Source: Metapseudomonas otitidis
Lineage (GTDB): Bacteria > Pseudomonadota > Gammaproteobacteria > Pseudomonadales > Pseudomonadaceae
Length of the DNA stretch: 64,000 nt
Direction of reading: 5' to 3'
Assembly (NCBI RefSeq): GCF_900111835.1
Contig: NZ_FOJP01000028.1
Location: 1 to 64,000 of the forward strand
The notes under the pieces: generated by a model
Seen by the model: the letters and a program-made list of their open reading frames with translations, nothing else
Told to the model about the DNA's origin: nothing
Databases searched by the model: none
Program-made: the position numbers and the translations under genes
In this document: one piece after another, positions 1-9,845 of the stretch
How positions within the stretch are numbered: position 1 is the stretch's first letter
How the letters are laid out: each line of letters starts with the position of its first letter

Positions 1-514
1 AGAAAAAATCTTGCCCAGCTTGAGCAAGTGCTTTGTCATGTTTGCGGCCTTTTTTGGCCACTACGGCGATGGTTTGGCGCAGAGCTTCGTCGTCACGGCG
101 AAGCACCAGTTGGAATTGATGCCAATGGAAATGCGGCGTCTTGACGTCATCTTTTTCTTTGAGTTCAGCATGGGTCAGCCAGTCGAAGATTTCTGGGCTG
201 TCGCTGAGCAAGCCATACAAAAATGACTCGTAACCAGCAAAGGCATCTCCGCAAGGTTCTGCCTCCTGCTCAGCGGCCATCAAGAGTTTGCAGTAAACAT
301 AGAAACTCTGCTTTAGGCCACGCAAGTCATCATCAATAAAATAGGACTTCAACCCTCGAAACTCCAAGAGTGGTGCAATGTTTCGAAGAACAGATCCCTT
401 CTTGAGTTTGTGATACTCATTCAGATATCGGTGCACCCGCTCATTCGTCGAATCATGCAAAATGGCCAAAACGCTAGTTAGCCACTCTTCACGCGTTTCC
501 TTGATTTCGCTCAT
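1..514 (-). CDS. cdiI: putative CdiI immunity protein (partial, C-terminus beyond the window)
   Basis: An open frame begins with the ATG at 514-512 and runs without a stop to the window edge, giving about 171 residues. The start overlaps the cdiA stop in an ATGA arrangement, so the two are translationally coupled. The protein starts MSEIKETREEWLTSVL and is rich in charged helices, with no signal peptide or membrane segment, as expected of a cytoplasmic immunity protein. In cdiBAI loci the gene directly after cdiA encodes the protein that neutralises the CdiA C-terminal toxin, so the role follows from position rather than from a recognised motif. It might belong to one of the helical Imm families (Imm49-like is a weak guess). 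Base composition is clearly lower in G+C than the housekeeping genes, matching the toxin end of cdiA. Confidence 0.75.
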   Translation of the reverse strand, partial: MSEIKETREEWLTSVLAILHDSTNERVHRYLNEYHKLKKGSVLRNIAPLLEFRGLKSYFIDDDLRGLKQSFYVYCKLLMAAEQEAEPCGDAFAGYESFLYGLLSDSPEIFDWLTHAELKEKDDVKTPHFHWHQFQLVLRRDDEALRQTIAVVAKKGRKHDKALAQAGQDFF

Positions 515-3500
515 GGCTTCACCTTCACGATGACCATGCCGTTGCTGTTAACACCAGAAACAACGGTCGTTAGCTTTCCTGCTTCTTTGGCTGCCAAGAT
601 TTGATCTGCCACTTTTACCTTAACCGGATCTTTTGTATCTCTGAGTGCCTGAATCCGACTTTTTATCCAGTCATCGGACATTTGTGTCTTCAATCCAGTT
701 CCTTCATTACCACTGCTCAACTTAATCGAACCATTCGCCTGCAGCGGCTTCACCTCATTGACGATCACCTGATTACCCTTGATATAAACTCCATCAAAGC
801 AGTTGGTCCCACACTTACCATCAAGCGCTTTAAAACCATTGCGCTCAAAATAGCTGTTGGAGACCGTTTCTCGCACCACACCTGCTGCGCCGCTGCTCAG
901 TGAGTCCAGTTTGCTCAACGCATTTATCTCTTTTGTGTTCAATCCTGCTGGAGTTCCCACACGAGTGACTTGTTGTGCCGAGATATTGCCACCACTGGAC
1001 ATGGCAATTTCACCCGCATTGAGCACTTTACCGCGTTCCCACGCCCGCCCCATCGCATTGAGTGAGCCAACTCCGGCACCTTTGACAACTGGCGCCACCA
1101 CCAAAGCTGCATTGGCAAGGATCGCACCCTGTGCTTCATCGGCATTGTCAATCGGATATTGCGGCCCGCCTTTAACACTGCTGGCCAAACCTTTAGCTAC
1201 ACCTTTAGCAACATCACCAAGATCATCCGGTTTTTGTTTCGCGGTGTCCCACGCTTTTCCGAGCGCCCGTGTCTTGTCATTCCACTCTCTGCCTAAGCTA
1301 TCTTTTGCGAAATCAATGCCGCCTGGGTTGTAGACGAACTTTCCGCTGAGCAATCCTGCGCTATTTATTTCGTTCTTTAGCTGCGCAAATAACTCTGGGT
1401 TGCTGGCCCGAAGCTGTATACCTGCCTCATAAATGGCCTGCCCATTTGCGTCATAGCCCCCCAACCCATTGATATCGCAGTTTTGCATGACACACAGTGC
1501 GGCTTTTAACTGGCCTTGTTTCTCAGGATCATCGCTCAGTGTCTGGATGAGTTTGATCTGATCATCATGCAACTGCCGGTTATACGCCGTCGCATTCTTC
1601 GCCAGCTCCGCAGCCTTGGCTGGATCGCCGCCAGTGGCAGTGGCTGCCGCAACACCGATCAGTTGCGACACCATCAGCTCCAGGCCTTTGTCACCTTTGA
1701 TCACACCGGCAAGCTGTTCGATCAGCAGTTCGTTGGCACCTCCAGCCAGCGCACCTGTCTTGAAGTCGCCCCCCGTCGCCTCACTGAGCAAACCACCCAT
1801 GACTGCATGCAGAGCGATTTTCGCGGGACTGCCGTCAGCCCAGCTGGCGTCTTTTGCAAAGTCGCCCACACCTTTGAAGACTCCCGCCTGCAGTAGGTGC
1901 TGCATTTGACTAGTCAAGGCTGTTTGCAGGTTGCCGCCAAGGCTGCCACCCTGGATCGCCGTTTGCGCGATGGCCTGCACCGCCCCCTGTGCACCGAGAT
2001 AGGAGCCGAACTTGGCTAGATCACTGGCCTTGCTCAGATCAAAGCCTTTAGTGACTTTATTGATGTTATCGCCCTTAACCCCAAAGGCACTGTCCAGCAT
2101 CCCCGATGTGAAGCCAGCAGTGATCGCCGAGGTAGCGTAGCCTTTTAGGTTATCGCTGGAGGTCACATCCTTCAGCACTGCCCCGAGATTGCCCTGATTA
2201 TTGATGGTGCTGATAGCTGCATTGCTGGTTGCACCCGTAGCCGCTGCTGTAAGCGCTACGTTGGCCCAGCCGGCCGCAACTGTTGATCCCGCAGTAGCAC
2301 CAGCAGCCACAGCCGACGCAGTAGCTGTTCCTGATGCAGCCATTGCAGTTCCTGAACCCGCTGCAGCGCTGGCACCACCTAAAGAACCAATACCCTGACT
2401 AAGCATCGGCCCCGCAAAATAGGCCACTACAATCGCAATAACCAACTGTGCCCCTGCACCCAACCCCGAATGGCTGTACTTGAAGGAGTCATGGATCTCC
2501 TTCACCCGGCGCCAGTCGACATCGCCGCGCTGCTCGACCTGCTTCAGCCAGGCCAGTTGCGGATCAGCGGCCACCATGGCGTCCACGGTCTCGCTGACAG
2601 TCTTCTGATCGATCTGCTTGATGTCGATCTTCAAGCCTTCAACCGCCTTGATGACGATTTCACCTTGGGCAATAAGCTGGCTTTGCAACAACGTTTCGTC
2701 CGTGCTGCCCTTCCCCTTCATGGAGTTCCAGGCGAGGTCGCTCTTGCTCTTCTCGTGACTCTCCTGGTGCAGGTCCTTCACCGCTTCGAAGGCGATTTCG
2801 CCGCCGCTGTCCAAGGTCAGGTTGCCGCCGCTCTCGAGGCGGGCGCGCTGGTAGAGCTGGTCGCCTTCGCTGGCAAGGGTCAGGTCGCTTCCGCTGGTGA
2901 TCTGGCTGCCGACGTTGCGTACGTCGGTCACTTCGTCGCGGCGGGTTTTCTTGGCGCCGAAGCTGCCTTTCTTCTTTTTGTCGTAGAGGCTGTATTCGCT
3001 GTTCTGCGCAGCCAGCAGCTCGAGATCGCCTCCGGCGTACAGGTAGGCCTCGTCGCCAGCCTTGATCTGGCTGGCGACGACGCCCAGGTCTTCGCCGGCC
3101 TTCACCGATAGATTGCCGCCAGCGATGAGTTCAGCGCCCTGCTGGGTCACCCGGCTCTGCTCGATATTCTCTTTCTTACCGCGGCTCTTGCGGTGGGATT
3201 CGTAGTGGCTCTCATTGGCGGCTGAGCCGATCAGGACGTTGCCGTCGGATTTTACGGCCAGATCCTCGCCGGCCTTCACGCGGCTGGCTACCACGGCCAG
3301 GTCGCGATCACTGGAGAAGGTCAGATCACGCCCGGCGCTGACGTCGGAGCCGTATTGCGTGATCTGCTCGCGGCGGCTGCTGCCCTTGCGGTTCTTCTGG
3401 GTGCTCAGGTCGTGCTGCTCGGCCGAGACGATGAGCAGGTTCCGACCGGCATCGATCCGCAGGTCTCGCCCCGCGCTGAGGCCGCCACCGACGTTCTGCA

Positions 3501-6500
3501 CATCGCGTCCTGCCCCCAGGTCCAGGTCGTTGAGGGCTTCGATACGCGCAGCACCGTCGACGTAGTCCTTGCGGTAGGTGTAGTTGCTTGCGCCGGACTC
3601 GAAGGTGGTGACGCTGCGCTCATTGATGATGTCGCCGCTGAGGGCTTTCACCGAGACATCACGCCCGGCAATGATCCCGCCCTGGGCATTGCGGATGCTC
3701 TCGGTGGCCAGGAGGCTCAGGCGTTCACCGGCCTGCATCGATCCGCTGTTGGTGAGGTTGACGGCACTGGCGCTGAGGTTCTGGCTGGCCTTCAGGGTGC
3801 CCTGGTTGTTCAGGCTGCCGCCGCTGATGAGGGTGACATCACGGCCCTGGATAAGGGCGCCGTTAGGTGCCACGCGGCCTTGTGCTTGGGCCAGGTAGAG
3901 CACCGGCACCAGGACCTTCTCGCCCCGTACTTCGTGCTCTTCCATCCACACGATATCGTGGGTCAGGGCCGCGACCTGCTCGGCACTCAGGCTCACGCCC
4001 AGGGCGAGGTTGAGCGCCTGCTTGCTGGCGATGGCGTTTTCCATCAGGTAGCGGAACAGTGCTTCATCACTGCCTAGACCGGCGAGGTAACGCTGGCCCG
4101 TACGAGCCACCACTGCCTCGCGGATCAATCGCTGTTCGTAAAGGCCATCGCCCAGGCGCTTCTGGGCCTTGTCCGGGTCATATCCCAGCTTGCCCAGTAG
4201 GTAGTCGGAGCTGAGGAAGCGCGTCAGATCGGCGAAAGCCGGGTTGGTTTCGATCAGGTACTTGTGGCCCTTGACGGGCACCTCGCCCAGGGAGACCTGG
4301 CCAACCCCCGAGGGGACTCGTGTGCCGGTATCCGTCGGGTTGCTGCCTGCAGCCTGACTGCCCTGCACCTGCCAGCCGCCGCTGTTGGCGAGGCTTTGCG
4401 CCTGGCTGGCGCCATCGTCATTGGCTGCCTGGGTGTTCAGGCGGAACAACCCGTTATCACCTTGCGGCAGGACGAAGCCAGGCAGGGTGAGCGGGTTGAC
4501 CTGCCGTTGCTGCTGGTCGGGCGGCAGCTGGGCATTCAGCACGACCACGGGCTGTGCGGCTCGGTTCAGCGAGACATCTGCCCCGCGGGCCTGGCCATGG
4601 TTGATGGCGGTGTTCGGGTAGGTTTGCAGGTTGTCCAGGTTATTGCTGGCCTGGAGGGTGACGTTGCCGCCAGCCTGGATCACTGCGGGTGCGAGCACCT
4701 GCCCATTTCCGGAGGCGTTGATAGGCGCATCGATTCCCACGTAGTAGGCCGGGCTGAAGCCCGCCTTCATGGCCAGGTAGGCGGCCTCACTGAAGGTGGC
4801 AGCCGTGCCGTGCTGGACCATGAAGCTCTGTACGCGTGCCTGGTGGCCGTTGTAGACCCTGTTGGATTCCTTGGTGTTGGCGGTGATGACTTTCTGCACG
4901 CTCCCGGACATGGCCTGGGCGCCAATGTTCTTTATGTCACTGGCCTTGATGGCAATATCGTCGCGGGCGGACAGGGTGCTGTAGCGATTGGTGACCTGAT
5001 CACCTTCGATCTGCAGGTTGGCGCCTGCCAGGATCTGGCCCGCAGGCGAGTCCTTGGAGATGACCGCCGCCCATTCTTCGTTCAGGGTCAGTTGGCCACG
5101 CTTGTTGCCCCAGCTCTTCTTGCAGTGCTGAACGCAGATCAGGTACGCCCGGGCCGAAAGCAGCTTACCCTCCATGGCGAACTCGTCCTTGGCGTTCAGC
5201 AGGGTGGCTGCAGCCAGGCGCATGTCCTTGGCGCTTTCCAGCGTAGCGGACAGGTTCTCGAGCAGGTCGCTGCGTGCCAGTTGGTCATTGCTGGCGATGC
5301 TCAAGGCCCCCAGGCTGTACACATCGGCATAGCGGTTGGTGAAGCGCTTGACCCGCAACGCCATGTCGTCGCCGCTGAAGATCAGGCCTTTTTCGTTGAG
5401 CAGCGATGGCGTCTCGAGGCGCAGCAGGCCGGCGCTGCCGAGGGTGCCGTAGTTGTCGAGGGTGCCGGCGCGGGCCGTCAGGCTGCCGGCAGAGGTGATG
5501 CGTCCCTGGTTGGCCAGCAGTCCGCCGACGGTGAGGGTGCTGGCCGCGCCTCCTGCGATCCGGGCGCTGCTGGCGATATCGAGGCTGCCTGTGTTCAGGG
5601 TCAGCTCGCCCAGGCTGGAGAGCTGTCCCTGGCCGGTGTAGGCGCCGCTCAGGTTGAGTGTGAAGCTGCCGTCACTGGCGAGCACGCCGTGGTTGGTCCA
5701 GTTCTCCCCGCTGCCGCTGAAGGACTGTCGTGCGACCAGCTTGCCGCTTGCGGTCTGGGTGAAGGTGCCGATGTCGAGGACCAGTTGGTCCGCTTCCAGC
5801 ACGCCACTGTTGGTCCAGTTGCTGGCGCTGAGGTTCAGCCTGCCCTGGGTGCTGAGGTTGCCCCCGCCGCCCATGACCTGGGCGGTGCTGAGGCCGAAAC
5901 GCCCGGCACCGGTGTGGACGATGCTGCCGCCGGTGCCGTAGAGGTCATCGACGTCCAGCGCCAGTTCGGCGTTGGCGGTTTCCAGGGTGCCGTTGCGGTT
6001 GTCCAGCGCGCTGCCGAGGATCCGGGTGCTCCCCGCCTGGCCCAGTGCCCGCAGGCGGCCGTACTGGTTGTCGATGCGAGCGGCGGCAAGGCGCAGGGTG
6101 CTGCTGCTTTCGAGCAGGCCGTTGCCGTTGCGCAGGGCGCCGGACAGGGTGAAGTCGATGCGCTCGGCGGCCACCTTGCCGCCCTCGCCTCCGCTGTCGG
6201 CCCGGTTGTCGAAATCGCCGGCGATCACGCTCAGCAGTTGGTGGGCGTAGAGGCCGCCCCCCTGGTTCTGGAGGGTGCCAGTGCCCAGGTCGATGCGGGT
6301 TTCGCCGCTGAGTGCAGAGAGATGCCCACCCTGGTTGTCCAGGGCCTTGGCGGTGACGGTCACGGCTTGCGCCTGGGCGGTGCCCGAGGCGTTGTCGAAC
6401 GCTCCGCCACTGGTGGCGGTCAGCCCGCCCTGCACGCTGTTGAGGACGCCACCGTGGTTGTCCAGGTCGCCCGCGCTGTGCAGGTCCAGCTCGCCTTGTG

Positions 6501-9500
6501 CGGTTTCGATGCGGCCACTGCGGTTGTTGAGCGCGCCCTCCAGCCTGGCGACCACGCCCTGCTGGCCACTGAGGTTGCCGCCCTGGTTGTCGAGGCGTTG
6601 CGCCTGCAGGTCGATGAGACCTTCCTGGCTGTGCACCAGGCCATCGGCGCTGTTGTCCAGCACGCCGCTGAGCAGCAGGTCCAGGCCATTGCGGGCTGCC
6701 AGGGTGCCAACTGCGTTGTTCAGGTCGCCGGTGGTCAGCTTCATCAGCTGCTGGCTGATCAGGCTGCCGCCGCGGTTATCGAGGGCGGCAGCCTGGAGCA
6801 CCAGCGGGCCGCCACTGGCCAGGCGGGCCTTTTGCGCGTTGAGCAACTGCCCGGTCAGGGAGAGGGTCATTGCGGCCTTGCTGGTCAGCTCACCCGCGCT
6901 GTTGTCCAGGCGGTTGGCGTGGATGCTGGCCGCCTGTTGGCTGCTGATCTGGCCGGTGCGGTTGTCGAGGGTATCGGCGAGCGTGAGGTTGAGATCGCCC
7001 ACGCTGGAGACGACACCCCCTGTGCGGTTGTCCAGGCTCTGTGCGTCGACCGAGACCGTGCCCTTGCCGACCAGGGCACCGCCATCGCGGTTGTCCAGCG
7101 CGCCGCTCAGGGTGATCTGCAGGTCGCCATCACGGCTGGACAGGGTGCCCTGGCTGCGGTTGTCGAGGCTGCCGGCCTTGACCGTCAGCCCTTTCCAGCC
7201 GGAGACCAGTCCGGCTCCGGCATTGCGCAGCGCGCCTTGCCCCAGGTCGATGCCGAGCTGGCCCGTGCTGATCAGCTTGCCCTGGTCGCCGTTGTCGATG
7301 GCCTGCGCCGTCAGGTTGTAACCCTGGCGGCTGGATAGCTCGCCTCCCCGGTTGTCCAGTTTGGCAAGGTGTTCGAGGGTGAGCGGCCCCTTGGCACTGA
7401 GCAGGCCGCCACGGTTGTCCAGGTCGCCGTCTTGCAGGTCCAGGTGCACGGCGGCTTCGCCGATCAGGCGGCCCTGCTGCTGGATCAGGCGAGCCACGCT
7501 CAGGCTCAGGTCGCCCTTGGAGGACACTTCGCCTCCCTGGCTGGAGTCGAGGCTGGCCGCCTCGAGGTGCAGGCCGGCGGTGCTGGTGATCAGGCCTTGC
7601 TGGTTGACCAGCCCGCCCTGGAGGGTAAGGCCCAGACTGCCCTGCCCGTTGACCACGCCACCGGCGCTGTTGTCCAGGCTTTCACCCCGGACCACCAGCC
7701 GATCACGTGCGGTCAGTACGCCCTTGGTGTGGTTGAGCAGGCGCTGGACGGTGAGGGTCAGGCCCTGGTCGGCCGAGATAAGGCCGGCCTGGCTGTTGTC
7801 CAGTACGGCGGGGGCTTGTCCGGCTGTGGCCTGGGTGCGGATGTCGGCCTGGCCTTGGGTGGAGATTTCTCCGCCGCTGTTTCGCAGGCGCTCGCTGACG
7901 CGCACATCGATGCCTTGGCGAGCCGCAATCAGGCCACCGCTGAGGTTGTCCAGCTGCCGTGCTTCGAGGCTCAAATGGCCCTGACTGAGCAACTCGCCGC
8001 CCTGCTGGGCAAGGGTGTCGACCTTGATCTCGACATCACCCTTTGCCCCCACCTGGCCGGCGGCGCTGTTGCGCAGCTCGCGGGCAGTGACCTGGAGCGC
8101 ACCCTCGGCCACGACACGGCCCGGCCCGGCGTTGTCCAGAACGCCCTCTACCGCAATGCTCGCATCGCCCTTGCTGCTGACCACGCCACCCCGGTTGTCG
8201 AGGCGCTGGCCGGTGATGTCCACGCGCTGATCGGCAACGACGGTACCGCCCTGGTTATTCAGGGCCGCCTTCTGCACCACCAGGCTGCCGCGGCTGCTCA
8301 AGGTGCCTTTTGCACTGTTGTCCAGCGCGTCGGCGCTGACGGTCAGGGTGCGGTCTGCGCTGAGCTGGCCACCCCGGTTGTCCAGCTGTCCGGCGTCAAT
8401 GGTGGTCGCTGCTCGGCTGGAGAGCTCGCCGCCCTGGTTGTCCAGGCGCTGGGCGACCTTGATGTTCAGGGACTGGTCGGCGGCAATCGCGCCCTTGCGG
8501 TTGTCCAGTGATTCGGCATCCACCGTGACGCTGCCCTTGGACAGCAGCAGGCCGTCGTCGCGGTTGTCCAGCGCCTTGGCCGCCACCCGGGTGTTGGCCT
8601 TGCCGCTGATGGCACCTGCGCGGTTATCCAGCGTGCCGGTGAGCGCAGCCTCGAGGTCTCGGCTGGCCACCACGGTGCCCTGGTTACGCAGGGAGCCGCC
8701 ACTGAGCTTCACATCACCCGTGGTGTTGCGGCTGTTGTCGCGATTGACCCCCGCTTCGATCACGCCCTGGTTGCCGAGCTGCTCGGCCTTCAGGTCGATC
8801 TGCGCGCCGGCCGCCAGGCTCCGGTCTTTTTCCAGCGTCAGGCTCTGGGCCGCTTCGGCTTTGACGTTACGGCCGGCGTAGGTCTTGTTGCCCAGTTCGA
8901 TCGATTGCGCCTTGAGGGCGATATCCCGGCTGGCGACGGCCTGGGAGAGGGTCAGCTTGCCATTGGCGTCGATCTGGATGTCGCCGCCGCTGGCGGCCAT
9001 GTCGCCGGCCAGTTTGACGCCGACGCCCTGTTCGGTGCCGACGAGGCGGATGGCGCCGGCGTACATGCCGCCCAGGGCGCTGCTGTCGATGGCCAGTTGG
9101 GGTTTGTCGGTGCCGTCGTCGGCCTTGGCGGTGGCGGCGAGGGTGGTGGCGTCGACGTCGTTGCGGCCGGTGACCATTGCCAGTTGCCGGGCGTGCAGTT
9201 CGGCGTTGATCTGGGCGCTGCGGGTGATCAGTTCGAACTGGTCGACGTTGCTGGCGTTGAGCCCCTGCCCTTCGATGCGGATCTGTCCGCCGTCGACGTC
9301 GTAGCGCTTGAGGGCGCCGTTCTCGACCACGGGGGCGCCGGTGCTGAGGGTGGCGCGGGGGGTGTTGATGAAGCCGCAGCCGTCGCAGGTGATGCCGTGG
9401 GGGTTGGCGACGATGACGTGGGCGCCCTGCCCGGCCACTTCGGTGTAGCCCTTGAGCTGGCTGGGGTTGGTGCCGGTGACTTCGTTGAGGATGACGCCGG

Positions 9501-9819
9501 CGGCGCGCCCGTTGAGGTTGGGGTTGCCGAGGATGTAGCCGCCCAGTTGGGTGCTCTGCAGTTTGTTGGTGGCGTTGTTGAGGATGAGCCCCTGTTCGCC
9601 GACGTTGTAGTCGCTGAATTTGTTGTGCGACAGGCCGTTGCCGTTGGGCGTGGCGATGTTGACCACGGGTACGCCGTTGGCGGCGGCGCCGAGGCTGGTG
9701 TTGCCGCCGGCGGCGGCGTCCACGGCGAGGTCGGCGGCGGTGCTGACGATGGGGTTGAGGAACATGACGCCGATGAGCACGGTGGCGATGTTCTGGAAGA
9801 AGGGGCTGCGAACGTCCAT
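511..9819 (-). CDS. cdiA: CdiA-type filamentous haemagglutinin / contact-dependent inhibition toxin
   Basis: This 3102-residue exported effector has an N-terminal hydrophobic signal (about residues 10-28). A TPS secretion domain follows, with an NPNL motif, an NPHG variant of NPNG and a CDGCG pair (about residues 30-330). Next come about a thousand residues of degenerate FHA-1 repeats built on 'LDNRGG..LSS.G'. FHA-2 type repeats (GRDL, GGNL, AGEDL) lie near residues 1990-2280, followed by a hydrophobic DUF637-like segment and a pre-toxin region with NATAYNRQLH near residue 2742, where other CdiA proteins carry VENN. The C-terminal 100 residues hold FDGVY (D about 3009) and NEVK (E about 3021, K about 3023), the D...ExK layout of PD-(D/E)XK nucleases. 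CdiB would export it, and contact with a sister cell would deliver the tip. The start has GGAG nine bases upstream. Toxin activity is inferred. Confidence 0.93.
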   Translation of the reverse strand: MDVRSPFFQNIATVLIGVMFLNPIVSTAADLAVDAAAGGNTSLGAAANGVPVVNIATPNGNGLSHNKFSDYNVGEQGLILNNATNKLQSTQLGGYILGNPNLNGRAAGVILNEVTGTNPSQLKGYTEVAGQGAHVIVANPHGITCDGCGFINTPRATLSTGAPVVENGALKRYDVDGGQIRIEGQGLNASNVDQFELITRSAQINAELHARQLAMVTGRNDVDATTLAATAKADDGTDKPQLAIDSSALGGMYAGAIRLVGTEQGVGVKLAGDMAASGGDIQIDANGKLTLSQAVASRDIALKAQSIELGNKTYAGRNVKAEAAQSLTLEKDRSLAAGAQIDLKAEQLGNQGVIEAGVNRDNSRNTTGDVKLSGGSLRNQGTVVASRDLEAALTGTLDNRAGAISGKANTRVAAKALDNRDDGLLLSKGSVTVDAESLDNRKGAIAADQSLNIKVAQRLDNQGGELSSRAATTIDAGQLDNRGGQLSADRTLTVSADALDNSAKGTLSSRGSLVVQKAALNNQGGTVVADQRVDITGQRLDNRGGVVSSKGDASIAVEGVLDNAGPGRVVAEGALQVTARELRNSAAGQVGAKGDVEIKVDTLAQQGGELLSQGHLSLEARQLDNLSGGLIAARQGIDVRVSERLRNSGGEISTQGQADIRTQATAGQAPAVLDNSQAGLISADQGLTLTVQRLLNHTKGVLTARDRLVVRGESLDNSAGGVVNGQGSLGLTLQGGLVNQQGLITSTAGLHLEAASLDSSQGGEVSSKGDLSLSVARLIQQQGRLIGEAAVHLDLQDGDLDNRGGLLSAKGPLTLEHLAKLDNRGGELSSRQGYNLTAQAIDNGDQGKLISTGQLGIDLGQGALRNAGAGLVSGWKGLTVKAGSLDNRSQGTLSSRDGDLQITLSGALDNRDGGALVGKGTVSVDAQSLDNRTGGVVSSVGDLNLTLADTLDNRTGQISSQQAASIHANRLDNSAGELTSKAAMTLSLTGQLLNAQKARLASGGPLVLQAAALDNRGGSLISQQLMKLTTGDLNNAVGTLAARNGLDLLLSGVLDNSADGLVHSQEGLIDLQAQRLDNQGGNLSGQQGVVARLEGALNNRSGRIETAQGELDLHSAGDLDNHGGVLNSVQGGLTATSGGAFDNASGTAQAQAVTVTAKALDNQGGHLSALSGETRIDLGTGTLQNQGGGLYAHQLLSVIAGDFDNRADSGGEGGKVAAERIDFTLSGALRNGNGLLESSSTLRLAAARIDNQYGRLRALGQAGSTRILGSALDNRNGTLETANAELALDVDDLYGTGGSIVHTGAGRFGLSTAQVMGGGGNLSTQGRLNLSASNWTNSGVLEADQLVLDIGTFTQTASGKLVARQSFSGSGENWTNHGVLASDGSFTLNLSGAYTGQGQLSSLGELTLNTGSLDIASSARIAGGAASTLTVGGLLANQGRITSAGSLTARAGTLDNYGTLGSAGLLRLETPSLLNEKGLIFSGDDMALRVKRFTNRYADVYSLGALSIASNDQLARSDLLENLSATLESAKDMRLAAATLLNAKDEFAMEGKLLSARAYLICVQHCKKSWGNKRGQLTLNEEWAAVISKDSPAGQILAGANLQIEGDQVTNRYSTLSARDDIAIKASDIKNIGAQAMSGSVQKVITANTKESNRVYNGHQARVQSFMVQHGTAATFSEAAYLAMKAGFSPAYYVGIDAPINASGNGQVLAPAVIQAGGNVTLQASNNLDNLQTYPNTAINHGQARGADVSLNRAAQPVVVLNAQLPPDQQQRQVNPLTLPGFVLPQGDNGLFRLNTQAANDDGASQAQSLANSGGWQVQGSQAAGSNPTDTGTRVPSGVGQVSLGEVPVKGHKYLIETNPAFADLTRFLSSDYLLGKLGYDPDKAQKRLGDGLYEQRLIREAVVARTGQRYLAGLGSDEALFRYLMENAIASKQALNLALGVSLSAEQVAALTHDIVWMEEHEVRGEKVLVPVLYLAQAQGRVAPNGALIQGRDVTLISGGSLNNQGTLKASQNLSASAVNLTNSGSMQAGERLSLLATESIRNAQGGIIAGRDVSVKALSGDIINERSVTTFESGASNYTYRKDYVDGAARIEALNDLDLGAGRDVQNVGGGLSAGRDLRIDAGRNLLIVSAEQHDLSTQKNRKGSSRREQITQYGSDVSAGRDLTFSSDRDLAVVASRVKAGEDLAVKSDGNVLIGSAANESHYESHRKSRGKKENIEQSRVTQQGAELIAGGNLSVKAGEDLGVVASQIKAGDEAYLYAGGDLELLAAQNSEYSLYDKKKKGSFGAKKTRRDEVTDVRNVGSQITSGSDLTLASEGDQLYQRARLESGGNLTLDSGGEIAFEAVKDLHQESHEKSKSDLAWNSMKGKGSTDETLLQSQLIAQGEIVIKAVEGLKIDIKQIDQKTVSETVDAMVAADPQLAWLKQVEQRGDVDWRRVKEIHDSFKYSHSGLGAGAQLVIAIVVAYFAGPMLSQGIGSLGGASAAAGSGTAMAASGTATASAVAAGATAGSTVAAGWANVALTAAATGATSNAAISTINNQGNLGAVLKDVTSSDNLKGYATSAITAGFTSGMLDSAFGVKGDNINKVTKGFDLSKASDLAKFGSYLGAQGAVQAIAQTAIQGGSLGGNLQTALTSQMQHLLQAGVFKGVGDFAKDASWADGSPAKIALHAVMGGLLSEATGGDFKTGALAGGANELLIEQLAGVIKGDKGLELMVSQLIGVAAATATGGDPAKAAELAKNATAYNRQLHDDQIKLIQTLSDDPEKQGQLKAALCVMQNCDINGLGGYDANGQAIYEAGIQLRASNPELFAQLKNEINSAGLLSGKFVYNPGGIDFAKDSLGREWNDKTRALGKAWDTAKQKPDDLGDVAKGVAKGLASSVKGGPQYPIDNADEAQGAILANAALVVAPVVKGAGVGSLNAMGRAWERGKVLNAGEIAMSSGGNISAQQVTRVGTPAGLNTKEINALSKLDSLSSGAAGVVRETVSNSYFERNGFKALDGKCGTNCFDGVYIKGNQVIVNEVKPLQANGSIKLSSGNEGTGLKTQMSDDWIKSRIQALRDTKDPVKVKVADQILAAKEAGKLTTVVSGVNSNGMVIVKVKP

Positions 9820-9845
9820 GTGGTGGGGCTCCGGGTAACGCGAAA

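Noticed and set aside
4264..7338. 1024-codon open frame on the plus strand
   Set aside because: It is antisense to the cdiA repeats; its repetitive AVVVQ-type protein is the mirror of the LDNRGG repeats, with no start signals or family.
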